Positions 1-11,735 are shown, counted from the first letter of the stretch. The stretch: DNA of 64,000 bases from Chrysomallon squamiferum (GCA_012295275.1 CM022679.1:22446610-22510609); one strand, 5' to 3'. The notes: a model not told the origin generated them from the sequence alone. Translations and numbers: made by a program.

Positions 1-70
1 TGTTGTTACTCCGTTAATTATGTAATAAATTTATTAAATCTATTTTTTTTGTTCTCGTTTTCTTTACGTA
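1..70 (+). other. 3' end of a secreted-peptide gene copy cut by the window edge
   Basis: The first bases match the 3' UTR of the peptide genes further right: GTTGTTACTCCGTTAATTAT followed by an AATAAA signal at 24-29. The coding part would lie left of the window, so another family member probably sits just outside. Confidence 0.6.
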
Positions 71-194
71 TATGAAATCTCTTTAAATCTGATCTTAACT
101 ATACAATACTTGGTACGTACTTATGATAAATATTCATGCAAAACATACAGACATACATAGATACACACACACACAAACACGCGCACACAACCTG

Positions 195-345
195 AAATTA
201 TGATTGGTACCGTAGTAGTTGATGGTCTTTTCACTGTTGATAGACAACTGTTTATTTTTACAAATCTTGGTCACGAAGAAGACTAAAGCATACAAAACCC
301 TAAATACTATCATTGTTGTTGCTGCGTTAATTGTGTAATAAACAT
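195..345 (+). pseudogene. Decayed last exon and 3' UTR of the secreted-peptide family
   Basis: Around 199-250 one frame reads IMIGTVVVDGLFTVDR, a degraded version of the family C-terminus (VMPGAVMGGGLYGR). It is followed by the family 3' UTR words (cacgaagaagac, gttgctgcgttaattgtg) and an AATAAA at 337-342. The terminal Gly-Arg-stop is lost. No matching signal-peptide exon was found nearby. Bases 420-620 continue with family downstream flank also seen near 7.35 and 8.33 kb. Confidence 0.55.
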
Positions 346-904
346 ATTAACTATATTGCCTTTCTTCTAGTTTTACTCTCGTTACATTGAAAAAAGTTAA
401 TCTTAAACTAAGACTGGAAGTTTAAAAAAAAGCCTGTATTGTTAGTATCCTTAAACGTACAAGATTTTTACCATTCAATTTAAATACTGTAACGGAAAAA
501 TGTTCATTAGAATCTTCATTGTTGTGTTGTTGAATAAAACATATAACGGAGATTGCTGGAAGCTTTTAATCTTTAGTTTGTCTGGAATACTTCTGTGTAG
601 TTTGTATAACCGATGTTAACAAAAACGAATTAAGTACCAAAATAAAAGGTTTATGTTGAGGTTAATAATTAATATGTTAATTATTATTTATTAATGTAAA
701 TTAAATACATATATTACAATATCTGTTTTTCTGTTCTAGTTTAGATTCAGTTTATTAAAACATAATTATAATCATTAACTTGAAGGTAATATATATCCAA
801 ATGTTACTTCATCTAAACGTAAAAGATTTCTGACATTCCATACTATTACTGTAATAGCAAAAACCTTCACTGGAATCTATATTCGTATATTGTTGAATTT
901 TTTA

Positions 905-1400
905 CAGATCGTGTTCCCGGCCCGTCATGAGAGGCCAGAGGGCATGGTTGGGGGTACGAGGTCGGAGGACATGAGGTCAGAGGCGAGAGGTCGGGTCGGA
1001 GGTCGATTCTCGTGGTCATCGGTTTTGGTCACGGTTATGCCATCTAAAGGTTTCCCGTAATGGCTGAAATGAGAAAATATAGAATTAACGCTGTCCGTAG
1101 GAGAGATTCAAACGCTAATCAATTGGTCGTCAACACTGAAAGCGGCAGAGTTAATAGATAGGCCAAACGTCAGCCAATGAATTAAAACTTCTAGTCAATC
1201 CTGCAGTCTGTTGTGTAATAGCGAACTGATTGATCTCCTCTTGTGTAATCAGAGTTATCTGTCCCAAACGGAGTTATCCGTCTTGCTTTTCAGAGTTGTC
1301 TCCCGACACGGAAACCTTCTGATGGACGTCGCCATTGTGCAGTGGACGTCGGAAGTGATAGAGTTATCTTTCCTGAATACATAGAGTTATCTCCCCCAAA
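905..1400. other. GC-richer island with short direct repeats, possible promoter side of the viral-like element
   Basis: This stretch stands out from the AT-rich surroundings. At 940-1010 the word GAGGTCGGA and variants recurs about four times. From 1250 to 1392 the word GAGTTATCT recurs five times with small changes (about 1252, 1271, 1293, 1361, 1384). CCAAT-like words lie near 1170 and an AT-rich TATA-like stretch near 1494, upstream of an open frame at 1596. It may be the upstream control region or a terminal part of the parvovirus-like element; inverted terminal repeats were not recognised. Confidence 0.35.
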
Positions 1401-1595
1401 TGGCTGATTTGTATTGCATAATTTCCATGTAACAATAACATCATGTCTATTATTAGCATGATGTAATTTACTATTTGTAATTTATAATTTATGTATATAT
1501 ATAAATACTTCTATTATATATTTTATAAAATAAAACAAAAATTAATTAATTTGTATTCTGGAATATAGTTAATTGCGTTAATTTTATTATAAATA

Positions 1596-1781
1596 ATGGA
1601 ATTGTTAAAAATATTACATACGGATGTTGACCTTGAAGAGTATATAGATATTCCTATCGGAGGTGAAGAAATGAAATAAGAAGAACATAAAAGACGAAGA
1701 ATCGGAGACGATGATTTCGATGGAGATTTAACAGAAGATATTGATAATCCTAATGTATTGGAATTAATTATTAGAATTTGA
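1596..1781 (+). pseudogene. Short acidic ORF with an in-frame stop, possible viral-like relic
   Basis: A frame starting at ATG 1596 runs 62 codons to TGA 1779-1781, interrupted once by TAA at 1677-1679. The second half contains a basic KRRR motif next to an acidic stretch (DDDFDGDLTEDID), and codon use looks like coding sequence. I do not recognise the protein. It points toward the minus-strand NS1-like remnant, as expected for the convergent gene layout of ambisense densoviruses. It could also be an unrelated decayed gene. Confidence 0.35.
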
Positions 1782-1967
1782 ATGCATGACAAACTTAGTG
1801 AGATTAACTGTCTATAAATTAGTATTCATGAAATCGTGACTTGTCTACGATCAGGAACGTGTGAAATGAATGATTCAAAGAGACGTAAACGATCACGGTA
1901 AAGATGTTATTTCACCATATGATATATATTATCAACCTGTATTTCAAAAGCAAAAATTATTTGTGCT

Positions 1968-2117
1968 ATGATTCGCATGTTAAAGAAGATATATAGAACG
2001 TTAGAAATCGAAGATAACAAATATTGTGACCGATATCTATCAGAAACTAATCTTATCAGACAGAAATATTGGACATATAGACATAATTTCAATGGATTAT
2101 TAACATGTTGAAATAAA
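1968..2117 (+). pseudogene. Short basic ORF ending at a poly(A) signal
   Basis: A 47-codon frame runs from ATG 1968 to TGA 2109-2111 and contains MLKKIYRTLEIEDN and RQKYWTYRH. It is followed at once by AATAAA at 2112-2117. A short basic frame (MNDSKRRKRSR) lies just upstream near 1866. No family was recognised. The facing minus-strand unit has its own poly(A) word at 2147-2152, so the two transcription units appear to converge here. Likely a fragment of a longer decayed gene. Confidence 0.35.
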
Positions 2118-2224
2118 ATAATGACAAAACGTTTTATATTGTTTGTTTTATTTTTATTAAGCAAAAGCAATATATGAAATACAAGACAATCCTGCTCACT
2201 GAGCAAACCACATAACAATGAAAA

Positions 2225-4608
2225 TTACAACAAAACAAAGTGCTTTAAATTCGCGGTAATAATGTGGTGTTTTTCATCTCTGGAAATATAACATATTTCA
2301 AAATCTTTGTGTCTTGGAATTTTACCTAAAGGTTGCACATCAACAACTGGTATGTACTTTTCTACAGTTAAATTTCTGTAATCTTTTCTATAATCTTGTA
2401 AACAACCATATTTGTATACATCTTTCATAACATTTTCAATGTGATGGTTATCACTCCAATATTGTAAGTCCAAAAGAATTTGGCGAGTTTTCTTAGGACA
2501 AAGTTTTCATAGCAGCAGAGCACATACAAGGTTTTGTATCGAAGCTAATTTCACAAAATATATTTAATTCTACATAGTGTATAACATCAATAAAAGTCTG
2601 ATATTCACAGGATTTTATTTTATTTAAATCAAAGTGATACATTACAGGTGGTACATTGTCATTAGCTTTAACTATTTCCCTAAACCAAGCAAACTGAAGC
2701 AAGCATTGCCAATCATAAAATTTATAATGATCCATTTTTATCCGTTTAAATGGATAGATGTACTGCATGTACAAAGTGTCGTCTCTGAAACATTCTTCTA
2801 AACTCCTAGGCAACGATGATGTCATGTTCTTCAACTTCATCAGCCTTCTTTGCTTCGACGGGCTGGACCTGCCGAATAAGAGGAATATGTCGATAAATAT
2901 CAGGTTGTATAGAAGCATTGAAGGCTGGATGATCAAAGACAACATTAAAATCATCATTCCACACAATTTCACACATTGCTTTCAAATCAATACCTTTCTG
3001 GTCAAACCAGTCAGAAAACACCATCAACGTCTTTGGATTCGGATGTTTTGCACCCTTAAGAAATTATCTTAACTTTTCTCTGTCACCTCTAATATGTTCT
3101 CTGTACATTTTACTCTTCAATGCATTAATATCATTATAGTTTAGCATTAAAAAGGTTCGTTTTTGAGCACATCAAGACTGGTGTTTTGTTAATAATCATA
3201 GGTGGTTTACCTTTTCTTTCTACTTCTACCTTGTTCCCTCTCAATAAAGACTTATACCTATCCAAAGTTGCTTGAATAATGTTACATTCGTCAACCAAAA
3301 TGATTTTCTTGTCTATGCAACTTTCAAAACCGAATCTGATATCGTTGCCAACAACAAAACTAGTAGGTAAAATGGTAAAAGGTTCAGTCATCCAGTACGA
3401 TTTACCTACAGTACTTTCTCCAGTTAAGCAAACGCAATATCTTTCTGTATCCATTTTTCGTAGAATGGACACAATTTTTCCAGCCAATTTTAAACCGTCC
3501 AACTGAGAATGAACACACCAGTACAAAAAATTCATCATGCTTTCTTCAGGTTCAGCTATATCTAAGTCTGGGGTAGGTACCCATGTTCTCAAGTAATCAA
3601 TAATAGATACCTTTGGATCAACAAGTGAATTCACACCGTCTAACTGAGCTTTCAAAACATTGATCACTCATTACATAGGAGAACCCACCTAATGGGTTAT
3701 ATGGATCTTCTATAGTACATATCAAGTCAGCTTCTTTCCTATTGTTTCTAACCCAAGTTATTAATTGCTCCCTAGTCAGTGCTCCGCTCACTTTAATCAA
3801 TATACTTAAAACTTTAGTCAATGACATACTTTTGGACTTACCTTTAATGTTTTAGACTCTTCAGCTTTAGCATCTTCTTCGGCTTTACGCTTTGCCTGCT
3901 GCCACAGCTTCTCTCCTAGTTGTCGAGCTATTTGAGGTGCAGACTTGTGTTTGAATGGTCGACCATCTCCTCTTCGTTTTTTCTCAGGCGATTCAACAAT
4001 GAATTCATCGTCTTCCATTGGCGGCGGTGTACCTGATCGATATAGCGATTCAATCGCTTTAGTTTCAGCTTGCAGTTGTACAAACTTGGCGATAATGTCC
4101 GATGCGGTTTCCACTGGCTTCGGTTGATCAGCTTGGACGTTTCTTCTCCAACGGCTCCAATCGTCTTCTTCATCAGAATCTTTATTTTTTCATCAGGAGG
4201 CAATATATTTCCAATGGTTTCTTGAAACGTCATTTTAGGCCCCATTTGGGCTGCCAACAAATACTCAACAAGCAGAGACATATCGTTAGACCCGTGGAAA
4301 ATATAATCTTCATTCCGCTGTAGATAACGAAGTATTCCTTTTATGTTCCTCACTCGAGAACAGGTAACCGTTAATCCAACTTTTTCAGCATAGTTTTTCA
4401 TTCCTCGATATTGTTTATCGTTTCCAACACTTGCTCCGTTTCCAGTCTTTGTGCATACAATATGCATGTGGCGATTGTTACTGGGACACTCGTTTCCAGC
4501 TTCTTTCGGTTGATGAATGACCAGCAAAGTTTTCCTTGATCCAGATTCAAACACAGGTGGTTGATTCTTTGGTGGAATAGATGTTAGAAATACCTTCAAT
4601 CGACTCAT
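2225..4608 (-). pseudogene. Endogenous parvovirus-like NS1 remnant (HUH nuclease plus SF3 helicase), broken
   Basis: On the minus strand, the 4608-3928 frame carries a HUH-type motif (HMHIV, frame residues 47-51) and a possible catalytic Tyr in ILRYLQR (Tyr95), as in rolling-circle Rep nucleases. The 3667-3134 frame carries superfamily 3 helicase motifs: Walker A GESTVGKS (83-90), Walker B IILVDE (122-127) and motif C TPVLMCSKTN (161-170). This order is that of parvovirus NS1. Coding-like sequence continues in separate frames at 4114-3818 (basic KKRR cluster), 3827-3618, 3027-2806, 2972-2493 and 2473-2225. Frame changes near 4.1, 3.83, 3.66, 3.1, 2.85 and 2.48 kb show that it is no longer one gene. 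No intact capsid gene was seen. A related single-stranded DNA virus family remains possible. Confidence 0.7.
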
Positions 4609-4633
4609 AAAATCTTTTTATAACAGGTATTTT

Positions 4634-4790
4634 TTATATTTCCTGCGGCAATCCATTCCATTTGATGCATGGACGATCTTTCCTTTCTTGATCTGTCATA
4701 ATCTGGTTTACTGCTTTCGACATGTACTTTTTCTTTTGTCCGAATTCATCCAAAGACTCGGCTGAAGTATCAACTCCAGCATGGATGCAT
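4634..4790 (-). pseudogene. Short open stretch upstream of the NS1-like remnant
   Basis: A minus-strand frame of roughly 50 codons ends at TAA 4634-4636. It has coding-like composition (DEFGQKKKYMSK, DRPCIKWNGLPQEI) but no recognised family. A second coding-like minus stretch at about 4890-4990 is rich in Asn, Ser, Pro and Gly. Both may belong to the same viral-like element. They are too short for a firm call. Confidence 0.3.
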
Positions 4791-5303
4791 CAAGGCCCTA
4801 ACGACTTTGACTTTCAACTTTCACCCCAACCCGAACGACCCCTCCCTTCAACTTGGGAACAGAAACATATGTAATAAAAATCAAATAAATTTGTTTTGGT
4901 CCGCACCTTTACCACTTGATGTGAAGTTGTTCAAGAGACCACTACTGTTGAGTGGGGAGTTAGTGTTTGGTGTTGGGTGTGCCGTATGTGTAATTTAATA
5001 TTTAAATAATAACAACAATTAAAACATTTCTCGTTGACCGTAGTCAGTGCGTTTATTTAAAATAAAACATGTTTAAAATCAGAATATGCAATAAAGTTTT
5101 TACAAAACATTTTTTTTTTTGACAAAATACATGATTATCAAATACAGTATATACATTATATCGATCAGAAAAAGCAAATAGATGAAACAAACATGGACAT
5201 GGAAACAAAAATGTTAAATCTGAAAAATGAGACAAAGCACAGATATCAACAAAACATAATACTCCATCATATAAAAGTTTATAATATCCAATTAAATTGC
5301 TTA

Positions 5304-5577
5304 TTAAATATAAGCAATCTCAGATAAAGTATCTGGAAACTGTTTTTTAAGCAAAGAATCAATATGTACATTAATGGAATAAACACCAACAAGTTCAAAA
5401 GAATTAACCAGTCATTCAACATTATTACAATCATCATCATGAGATTCAGATGCGTGAACATATGAATTATGATGTTCGTGTAGTTTTGGATGGTCAAATA
5501 GTGGAACATTACAGTTTTGATATCCAAGTAAAGCAATATCTAACAGATCAATATCGTGATCATCATACAATATTAAA
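5304..5577 (-). pseudogene. Decayed minus-strand ORF of unknown family with one stop
   Basis: A frame reading toward 5304 contains DDHDIDLLDIALLGYQ and later LLKKQFPDTLSEIAYI, with one in-frame TGA (near 5410) between the parts. Amino-acid composition is far more protein-like than the surrounding DNA. A minus-strand AATAAA lies near 5055. The right edge abuts a relic of the peptide-gene 3' UTR at about 5575, which may mark an insertion boundary. No domain was recognised. Confidence 0.35.
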
Positions 5578-6064
5578 TAAAAACCTGACATTATAGCTGT
5601 TGTTAATGCATTAATTACATAACAAATTGATTCAGATTATTTTATTTGTTCTTGTTTTATTTTCATTTTGATGGAAACAGACAAACAAACAAACAATCAA
5701 ATAAAACATAAACAAAACAATCCAGTCATTAATAACATGTACAATAATTTTAAACGAATACTAAATATTCAGTAATGAGTTTGTAATTATAGCTATTTTT
5801 ATTAATCCGTGGAAAATAATGAAACCAAGAAGGAAACATCTTGGTTCGGAAACATTTGTAATGATGCTAAAATTAATTATTTTAGTTTTATGAATTTTCA
5901 ATCTTGGTAATAGATGACTGATCACTACATTCATTCTAGAAAAAAAAAAAACAACTTAAAATCTTTAAAAAATAATAAATTGACAAACAAACAACAACAA
6001 CAGCAGCAATAACAACAACAGCAATAACAAAACTAATGGCAATAATAACAACAACAGCAATAAC

Positions 6065-6126
<62 letters not shown>

Positions 6127-6400
6127 CGATGATGGTGATGATGATAATAATGAATATGGCAATTATAACAACAAAAATATTTAGAAAAATTAATTTAAAT
6201 GGGTCCGTAAAAAGCTGTTAACAAATTTATGAAATCTTTTTGATGTTCTGAACAGAAGTAATAAACAACACTCTTACACAACAGCAAATGTTATTTACGT
6301 AAGTGTCAATGCAGGTAACAGTATTACCTTAACCGCCTGTTTTGTTGTCACACTATTAATCATCTTGTGTCATTTCTGGACCTGTCACGTGTTAACAGAG
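5578..6400. other. Peptide-gene 3' UTR relic, flank and TAA/CAA microsatellite
   Basis: Bases 5580-5660 resemble the peptide-gene 3' UTR (cctgacattatagctgttgt), with the AATAAA word degraded. The flank to about 5930 resembles the segment before copy B (about 9.0-9.4 kb). Bases 5990-6135 are a (TAA)n/(CAA)n microsatellite whose long frames are artefacts. Bases 6240-6360 are duplicated upstream sequence shared with copy B. Confidence 0.55.
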
Positions 6401-6472
6401 GTGTAAATTAAGATATAAAAGAGTGTAAACTGAAGAACAGCATTACACTGAGTCTGCACAATACAAACACAA
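6386..6472 (+). promoter_or_regulatory. Promoter and noncoding exon 1 of peptide gene copy A
   Basis: CACGTG (palindromic E-box) at 6386-6391 lies 23 bp before a TATA box, TATAAAA at 6414-6420. Transcription would start near 6445. Exon 1 is untranslated and ends at 6472 before a GTAAGT donor. The same E-box and TATA arrangement is present in copies B, C and D, which argues for function. Confidence 0.7.
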
Positions 6473-6690
6473 GTAAGTATTTCTCATTATTACTCCGTAT
6501 AACGGTATGAGTGAATTTCTGACACTCTTAAGATTAAACAAACAATGTGAGGAATGGACACATTTCGTCGTTACTTCTTGATTATTTCCTTGTAAATGAC
6601 AACCATTTGTTTTCTTCTCTAAAAACGATTCCTTTCAGTTGTTTCTATCTGTACATAATTTATCTTTCTAATTTATTTGAATTTCAGATT

Positions 6691-7115
6691 ATGGCTTTCT
6701 TCAACGTTGTCCTGTGTTTGACTGTTCTATTCACTTTGGTCCAAGTATCGACATCTCTTTTCTTTAATCCACTTATGTTCGCCATGATGAGAGGTTTGGA
6801 TTACGGTTAGTGATCATTTCAGTATTTTTCGTTTTCTTTACGTGTAATAAATCGTCTTTAATTCTCCGCAAATTTTTTGTGAAATATGTAAATGCATACA
6901 GAGACATTATATTTATAAGATATATATATACATACAGAGTAAAATATATATATATTTATAGATTTATACAACGAAGTGTGTCAAAACGTTATTAATAAGC
7001 TGACATATTTATGTAATTCTATTTTTCAGGACGTACTCCACTGAGTGCTCCAATGCCTATGTATGGAGGAGTCATGCCAGGCGCAGTAATGGGAGGAGGA
7101 CTTTATGGACGATAA
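6691..7115 (+). CDS. Secreted Gly/Met-rich small peptide, copy A
   Basis: Coding exons are 6691-6805 and 7030-7115, joined across a GT-AG intron (donor gttagt, acceptor tttcag), giving 66 residues. Residues 1-22 form a signal peptide (MAFFNVVLCLTVLFTLVQVS onward). The mature part has LFFNPLMF, then RGLDYGR, then a Pro/Met/Gly-rich tail ending YGGVMPGAVMGGGLYGR. Both GLDY and the C-terminus are followed by Gly-Arg, which could be cleaved and amidated. The ATG lies three bases after the exon 2 acceptor. AATAAA is at 7200-7205. The family was not recognised; a secreted bioactive, antimicrobial or structural peptide are all possible. Four other copies follow. Confidence 0.82.
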
Positions 7116-7209
7116 ATCCTTGTTACGAACAAAAAACCCCACCAAAAACAAAAGAAAAGATCCGTGTCATTATTACTGTTGTTATTACATTAATTATGTA
7201 ATAAATCTA

Positions 7210-8543
7210 TTAACTTTATCTCACTTGTTCTCGTTTTACTTTCGTTTCACTGAAAAAATATATTCTGAAACAACCACTCAATGTCTCACTGTAACTTACA
7301 AAGTATATAATATTCACTAAAAACAAAGTAACAGTAAAAATAGTCACCAAAATCTACATTCTTGTGTTGTTGAATAAAATATGTGAAGGAGACGTCTTTT
7401 TTCCAGTTTCATTTTATATTCATGCGTTTGATATTTTATCACAGTAAATAATATCGAGCAATTTTAGAACAAATATACAGCTAATAATTTGAATAATCGA
7501 TGTTCAAAAAAGAGGATGAAGTGTAAAAAAAGTTTATATTGGTTTTTAATTATTAGCCTGCGAATTAATAACTAAATTAAAACATATCTGCAGTATAATC
7601 CGCTTTTATGTTCCTGTTTTCGTACGTTTGATCAAGGAAGAATAATAAAATAATTCATTTACAGTAACATGCAACCATAAATCCCGAAAAAAATAAAATA
7701 ACGAACAATCGGAATAATATCAAAGATACAGAAGCTGTTCCTTAAAAGAGATATTTACATACCTGTTTGAATCATTGGTTACTGTTATTACTTTAGCATG
7801 GAGATCTACACGATTCAGAAGGGTGATTGGATACAGATGTTCGATTGGTTTTCAAAAGATAGTCAAAAATATATCTGTTGTTTAATCCTTTCATGTTTGC
7901 CTAGTTTAGAAGAGCTGATTAAAGATTTTGTTTTTTTTACGTGCAAGAAATCTTAGATTTGACAAGTAGATATGCCACAGTTAATTTTCACGTATCAGAA
8001 ACAGCCACACACATAGGCACACACACACATGTACATAGACATATCTCGCAATTATGCTAGGTACCGCAGTGAATAATAGTCTTTTCAGTGGATGTAGACA
8101 ACTGTTTATTTTAACAAATCCTGGTCACCAAGAAGATAAAAACAAAAATCTAATATTATCAATGTTATTACTGTGTTCATTGTGTATTAAACATATTGAA
8201 TAAATATCCTTTGCTCTTGATTTATTTTCGACTGATTTATAAATTTAATCAAAAACAAAGACAAAATGTGAACAGGCAGCCTATACTGTTAGTTCACTTT
8301 GATTGACTGCAAATACCATAATGGAAAAATGTTCACCAGAATATATGTTGCTGAATTGATTTTATAATGGAGATTGCTTGAAGACTTTTTCTTTTTCATT
8401 TTCGAGTTTTATTTATGACTTGTCTGGAATTTCATCTGAATAAATAGTTCTGTATACATTAAGAATAAAAAAGGACTAATGAATTAAATAACCCCTGTTC
8501 ATGAAAAAGAACGAAATATGAAAAAAAGGGAGAAAAAAAATAA

Positions 8544-8593
<50 letters not shown>

Positions 8594-8904
8594 TGATGAT
8601 GATGATGATGATCATGATGATGATTATAATAAAAAGTAATAAAAAATCAGTGAAAACTTATCAGTTCTTTAATCTATTTATATTTGTCTCACTAAAATTA
8701 GTGATGATCTTAGTAACTTTTGTTTTCTTTACGTGTACGCTGTTCTCATTAAATATCATCATACACATTAATATACACAAACACAGATATACACATGTAC
8801 CCATATACTCAAATACACACTCAAGCAAATACACCGATATAGTGTTTTGTGTTTTAAAAATAGACAACTGATTATTTTTTACAGTTGGTAGTCACGAAGA
8901 ACAA

Positions 8905-8936
<32 letters not shown>

Positions 8937-9850
8937 TCCTTAATATAATTTCTGTTGTTAGTGCATTAGTTATGTAATAAATTTATTAAATGCATTTTAT
9001 TTGTTCTTGTTTTTTTTTCGTTTGGTCAAAACAAAGAACCCAAAGAAACAAACAAACAAAAAAAAAATATAAAAAAATTAATAAATAAAAAAATAAATAA
9101 ATAAATATAAAAACAAATAAATAAATCTACAATAATCTGAAACGAAGATTCAGTATTCAATAATGAGTCAATATTTTATTTTTTATTTTTTTTTTATTTT
9201 TTTATTTTTTTTTCACTGGAAAATTATGAAAACGAAAGAAAGAAATACCTTGTTTCTGTCATATTTAACTTTATATTGATGTTAAATGCAGTTAATTTTA
9301 ATAATTTTCACTTGCAGTAATTGCAATTGATAGTTAATTGACTTCTACATTCATCTCATTCACTACTTATTTGTATTTTTCTTTAACAAATAAACAACAA
9401 CAACAACAATAACAATGATGATGATGAAGATTATGATACTGATAACACTAAAAATATCTAAAAGAAATGAATATAAATAAGTTTGTGGAAAAACTATGCT
9501 TAAGAAATTTACAAAAGCTTTTTATTGTTCTGTACATAAACAATTACTAATATCTTACTCAACTGTACATGTTATTTATGTAAGTATCTATACAGGTAAC
9601 AGTATTACGTGAACTGTCTCTTATGAAATTTATAAATTCTTTGTGTTCTGTATCAGACCAATAAACAATACTCTTACACAACAGTACATGCTATTTATGT
9701 AAGTATCTATACAGTAACAATATCATACTGTCTGTTTTAATGTAAGTATCTATGCAGGTAACAACTTATGCTATCTGTCTGCTTTGATGAGGGACTATAT
9801 ATCTTCTTGTGTCAGTCTGGACCTGTCACGTGTTAACAGAAATGTAAATT
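7210..9850. other. Intergenic segment with two decayed peptide-gene relics
   Basis: Relic one: an exon 2/intron-like trace near 7.84-7.96 kb and an exon 3-like trace at about 8052-8100 (frame IMLGTAVNNSLFSGCR), followed by degraded 3' UTR. Relic two: an exon 2-like trace at about 8655-8710 and 3' UTR at about 8880-8985 with an intact AATAAA. Between and around them are (ATA)n at 8544-8591 and AT-rich simple repeats at 9.0-9.25 kb. Bases 9520-9780 contain three short tandem copies of promoter-flank sequence (variants of gtaagtatctatacaggtaa). No intact gene was seen. Confidence 0.55.
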
Positions 9851-9913
9851 AAGATATAAAAGACTGTAAACAGAAGAACAGAATCACACTCAGTCTGTAC
9901 AATCCAAACACAA
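9827..9913 (+). promoter_or_regulatory. Promoter and noncoding exon 1 of peptide gene copy B
   Basis: CACGTG is at 9827-9832, TATAAAA at 9855-9861, and exon 1 ends at 9913 before GTAAGT. Spacing and sequence match copy A. Confidence 0.7.
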
Positions 9914-10212
9914 GTAAGTATTTCTCATTGTTATTTCTCAAGTAGCTCGATCGTGTGCCTAGTATTTTCAAGGAAATCAACAAGAGTTCTAAACAATTAT
10001 TTATATTCTTTGGTATCAAACTTCATTTTCTTTAATTTTAATATTTATCTTTGTGTTTGAGACATTTAACTCAATTTCTAAAAGTCATAGATTAGGCAAA
10101 TTTCATTTTCACCTGATTATAAATGACGACATTTTTGTTTCTGAAACTGTTTTTCTTTCCGTTGTTTCTGTTTATACATAATCACTGTCCTAATTTATTT
10201 TAATTTCAGATT

Positions 10213-10652
10213 ATGGCTCTCTTCAACGTTGTTCTGTATTTGACTGTTCTATTCACTTTGGTCCAAGTATCCACATCTCTTTTCTTTAATCCACTTATGT
10301 TCGCCATGATGAGAGGTTTGGATTACGGTTAGTGATCATTTCAGTATTTTTCGTTTTCTTTACGTGTAATAAATCGTCTTTAATTCTCCGCAAAATCTTC
10401 AGTGAAATATGTAAATACATACAGAGACAGATATGTATATATAGAGAGAGACAGAGAAGGAGAGAGTAAGATATATATATATATATATATATTTATAGAT
10501 TTATACAACGAAGTGTGACAAAAAGTTATTAGTAAGCTAATAAATCTATGTATTTCTATTTTTCAGGACGTACTCCACTGAGTGCTCCAATGCCTATGTA
10601 TGGAGGAGTCATGCCAGGCGCAGTAATGGGAGGAGGACTTTATGGTCGATAA
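10213..10652 (+). CDS. Secreted Gly/Met-rich small peptide, copy B
   Basis: Coding exons are 10213-10327 and 10567-10652, 66 residues. The protein differs from copy A only in the signal peptide (MALFNVVLYL instead of MAFFNVVLCL); the predicted mature part is identical, although the introns differ by indels. Such conservation suggests selection or recent gene conversion. AATAAA is at 10722-10727. Confidence 0.82.
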
Positions 10653-10934
10653 ATCCTTGTGACGAACAAAATGAAAAACAAAATGCCTGACCTTATTACT
10701 GTTGTTATCCGTTAATTATGTAATAAATTTATTAAATCTATCTCACTTGTTCTCGTTTTACTTTCGTTTCACTGAAAAATCCATTCTGAAACAAAAGCAG
10801 GTTCGAGTCTCGCCATAGACATTTTTGTAAAACTCGTTTTTTGGACTCCGTCCGCCTGTGCCATTGTGTTCCCGAATTTTCTAATCAAAGGTACTTAAGA
10901 CAACAGAATATTCATTCCTAAATACATGCATACA

Positions 10935-11110
10935 TACATCCCTGCTATATTACTAGCATACGCTCAGTGCTGTAGTGGGTAGTGGTCTTTCTACTGTCAG
11001 TTAAGAGACAGAGAAGATTTTTGATGAGTTCTTATCATGAAGAAGATTAAAAGTTAAACTTGACTGTTGCTAAAGCGTCAGTTAAAAAGTAATATAATAA
11101 ATCTATTTCA
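10935..11110 (+). pseudogene. Decayed peptide-gene last exon
   Basis: One frame near 10960-11000 reads SAVVGSGLSTVS then stop, resembling GAVMGGGLYGR then stop. It is followed by family 3' UTR words (cttatcatgaagaagatt). It lies immediately left of the mirror axis of the cluster. Confidence 0.45.
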
Positions 11111-11389
11111 TTTCTTCTAATTTTGCTTTCATTTGATGAATGAATAAGTAAAGAAGGAAAGAAGGAAACAAACAAACAAATAAATCTACAATAATTTAAA
11201 ATCCAAGGAAAATAATAAAAATCGTCAGTTGTCAATTAATCGACCATCCGTTATTGCACCCGGGTATAATTCCACCATATCTCATTGCGAGTATGCGAAC
11301 GTACATTTTTTTTTTTTTTTTTTTTTTGTTTCGATCAAATGAAAGTATAAGAAAAACGAATGCAATAAATTTATTTAATTTATTAAATT

Positions 11390-11735
11390 TATTACACATC
11401 TAACTAAACAGTGATAATGTCAGGTTTTTGTTTTAATCTTCTTCGCGACCACGATTTGTAAAAATAATCAACCCTAAAATAGATTACCATCCGCTTTATC
11501 AACTGCTATAACTCCAGCATTTGCTTCTTTGTGTGTGTGAGTTTCTATGTATGTTCTGTATGTATGTGTATATATATTTGTATGTGCGTATTAAGATATA
11601 GTATATTTAAAGTCAGAGACAAGGAGGATCTTAGAAAAGAAAACAAGATCATTAACCATAGTCAGCATTCCAAGCAAAGCAAACATAAACTGGTTAAAGA
11701 ACTGGGAAGTCTTCACGATCGTTTTGAAAACCAAT
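11390..11735 (-). pseudogene. Decayed two-exon peptide gene, minus strand
   Basis: On the minus strand an exon 2-like trace at about 11660-11720 retains TTATGTTTGC and a donor-like GTTAATGATC. An exon 3-like trace at about 11470-11520 reads NAGVIAVDKADGNLF then stop. The 3' UTR-like sequence continues to about 11395. It mirrors the relic at 10.94-11.11 kb. Confidence 0.45.

Noticed and set aside
2758-4323. Plus-strand ORFs across the NS1-like region
   Set aside because: They are shadows of the minus-strand coding frames that carry the recognisable motifs.
905-5577. Inverted terminal repeats bounding the viral-like element
   Set aside because: I looked for matching hairpin ends near both flanks and could not find a convincing pair by eye.
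5965-6221. Poly-Leu and poly-Ile frames on both strands
   Set aside because: Produced by the TAA/CAA microsatellite; similar artefacts occur at 8.5, 13.5, 43.8 and 45.9 kb.
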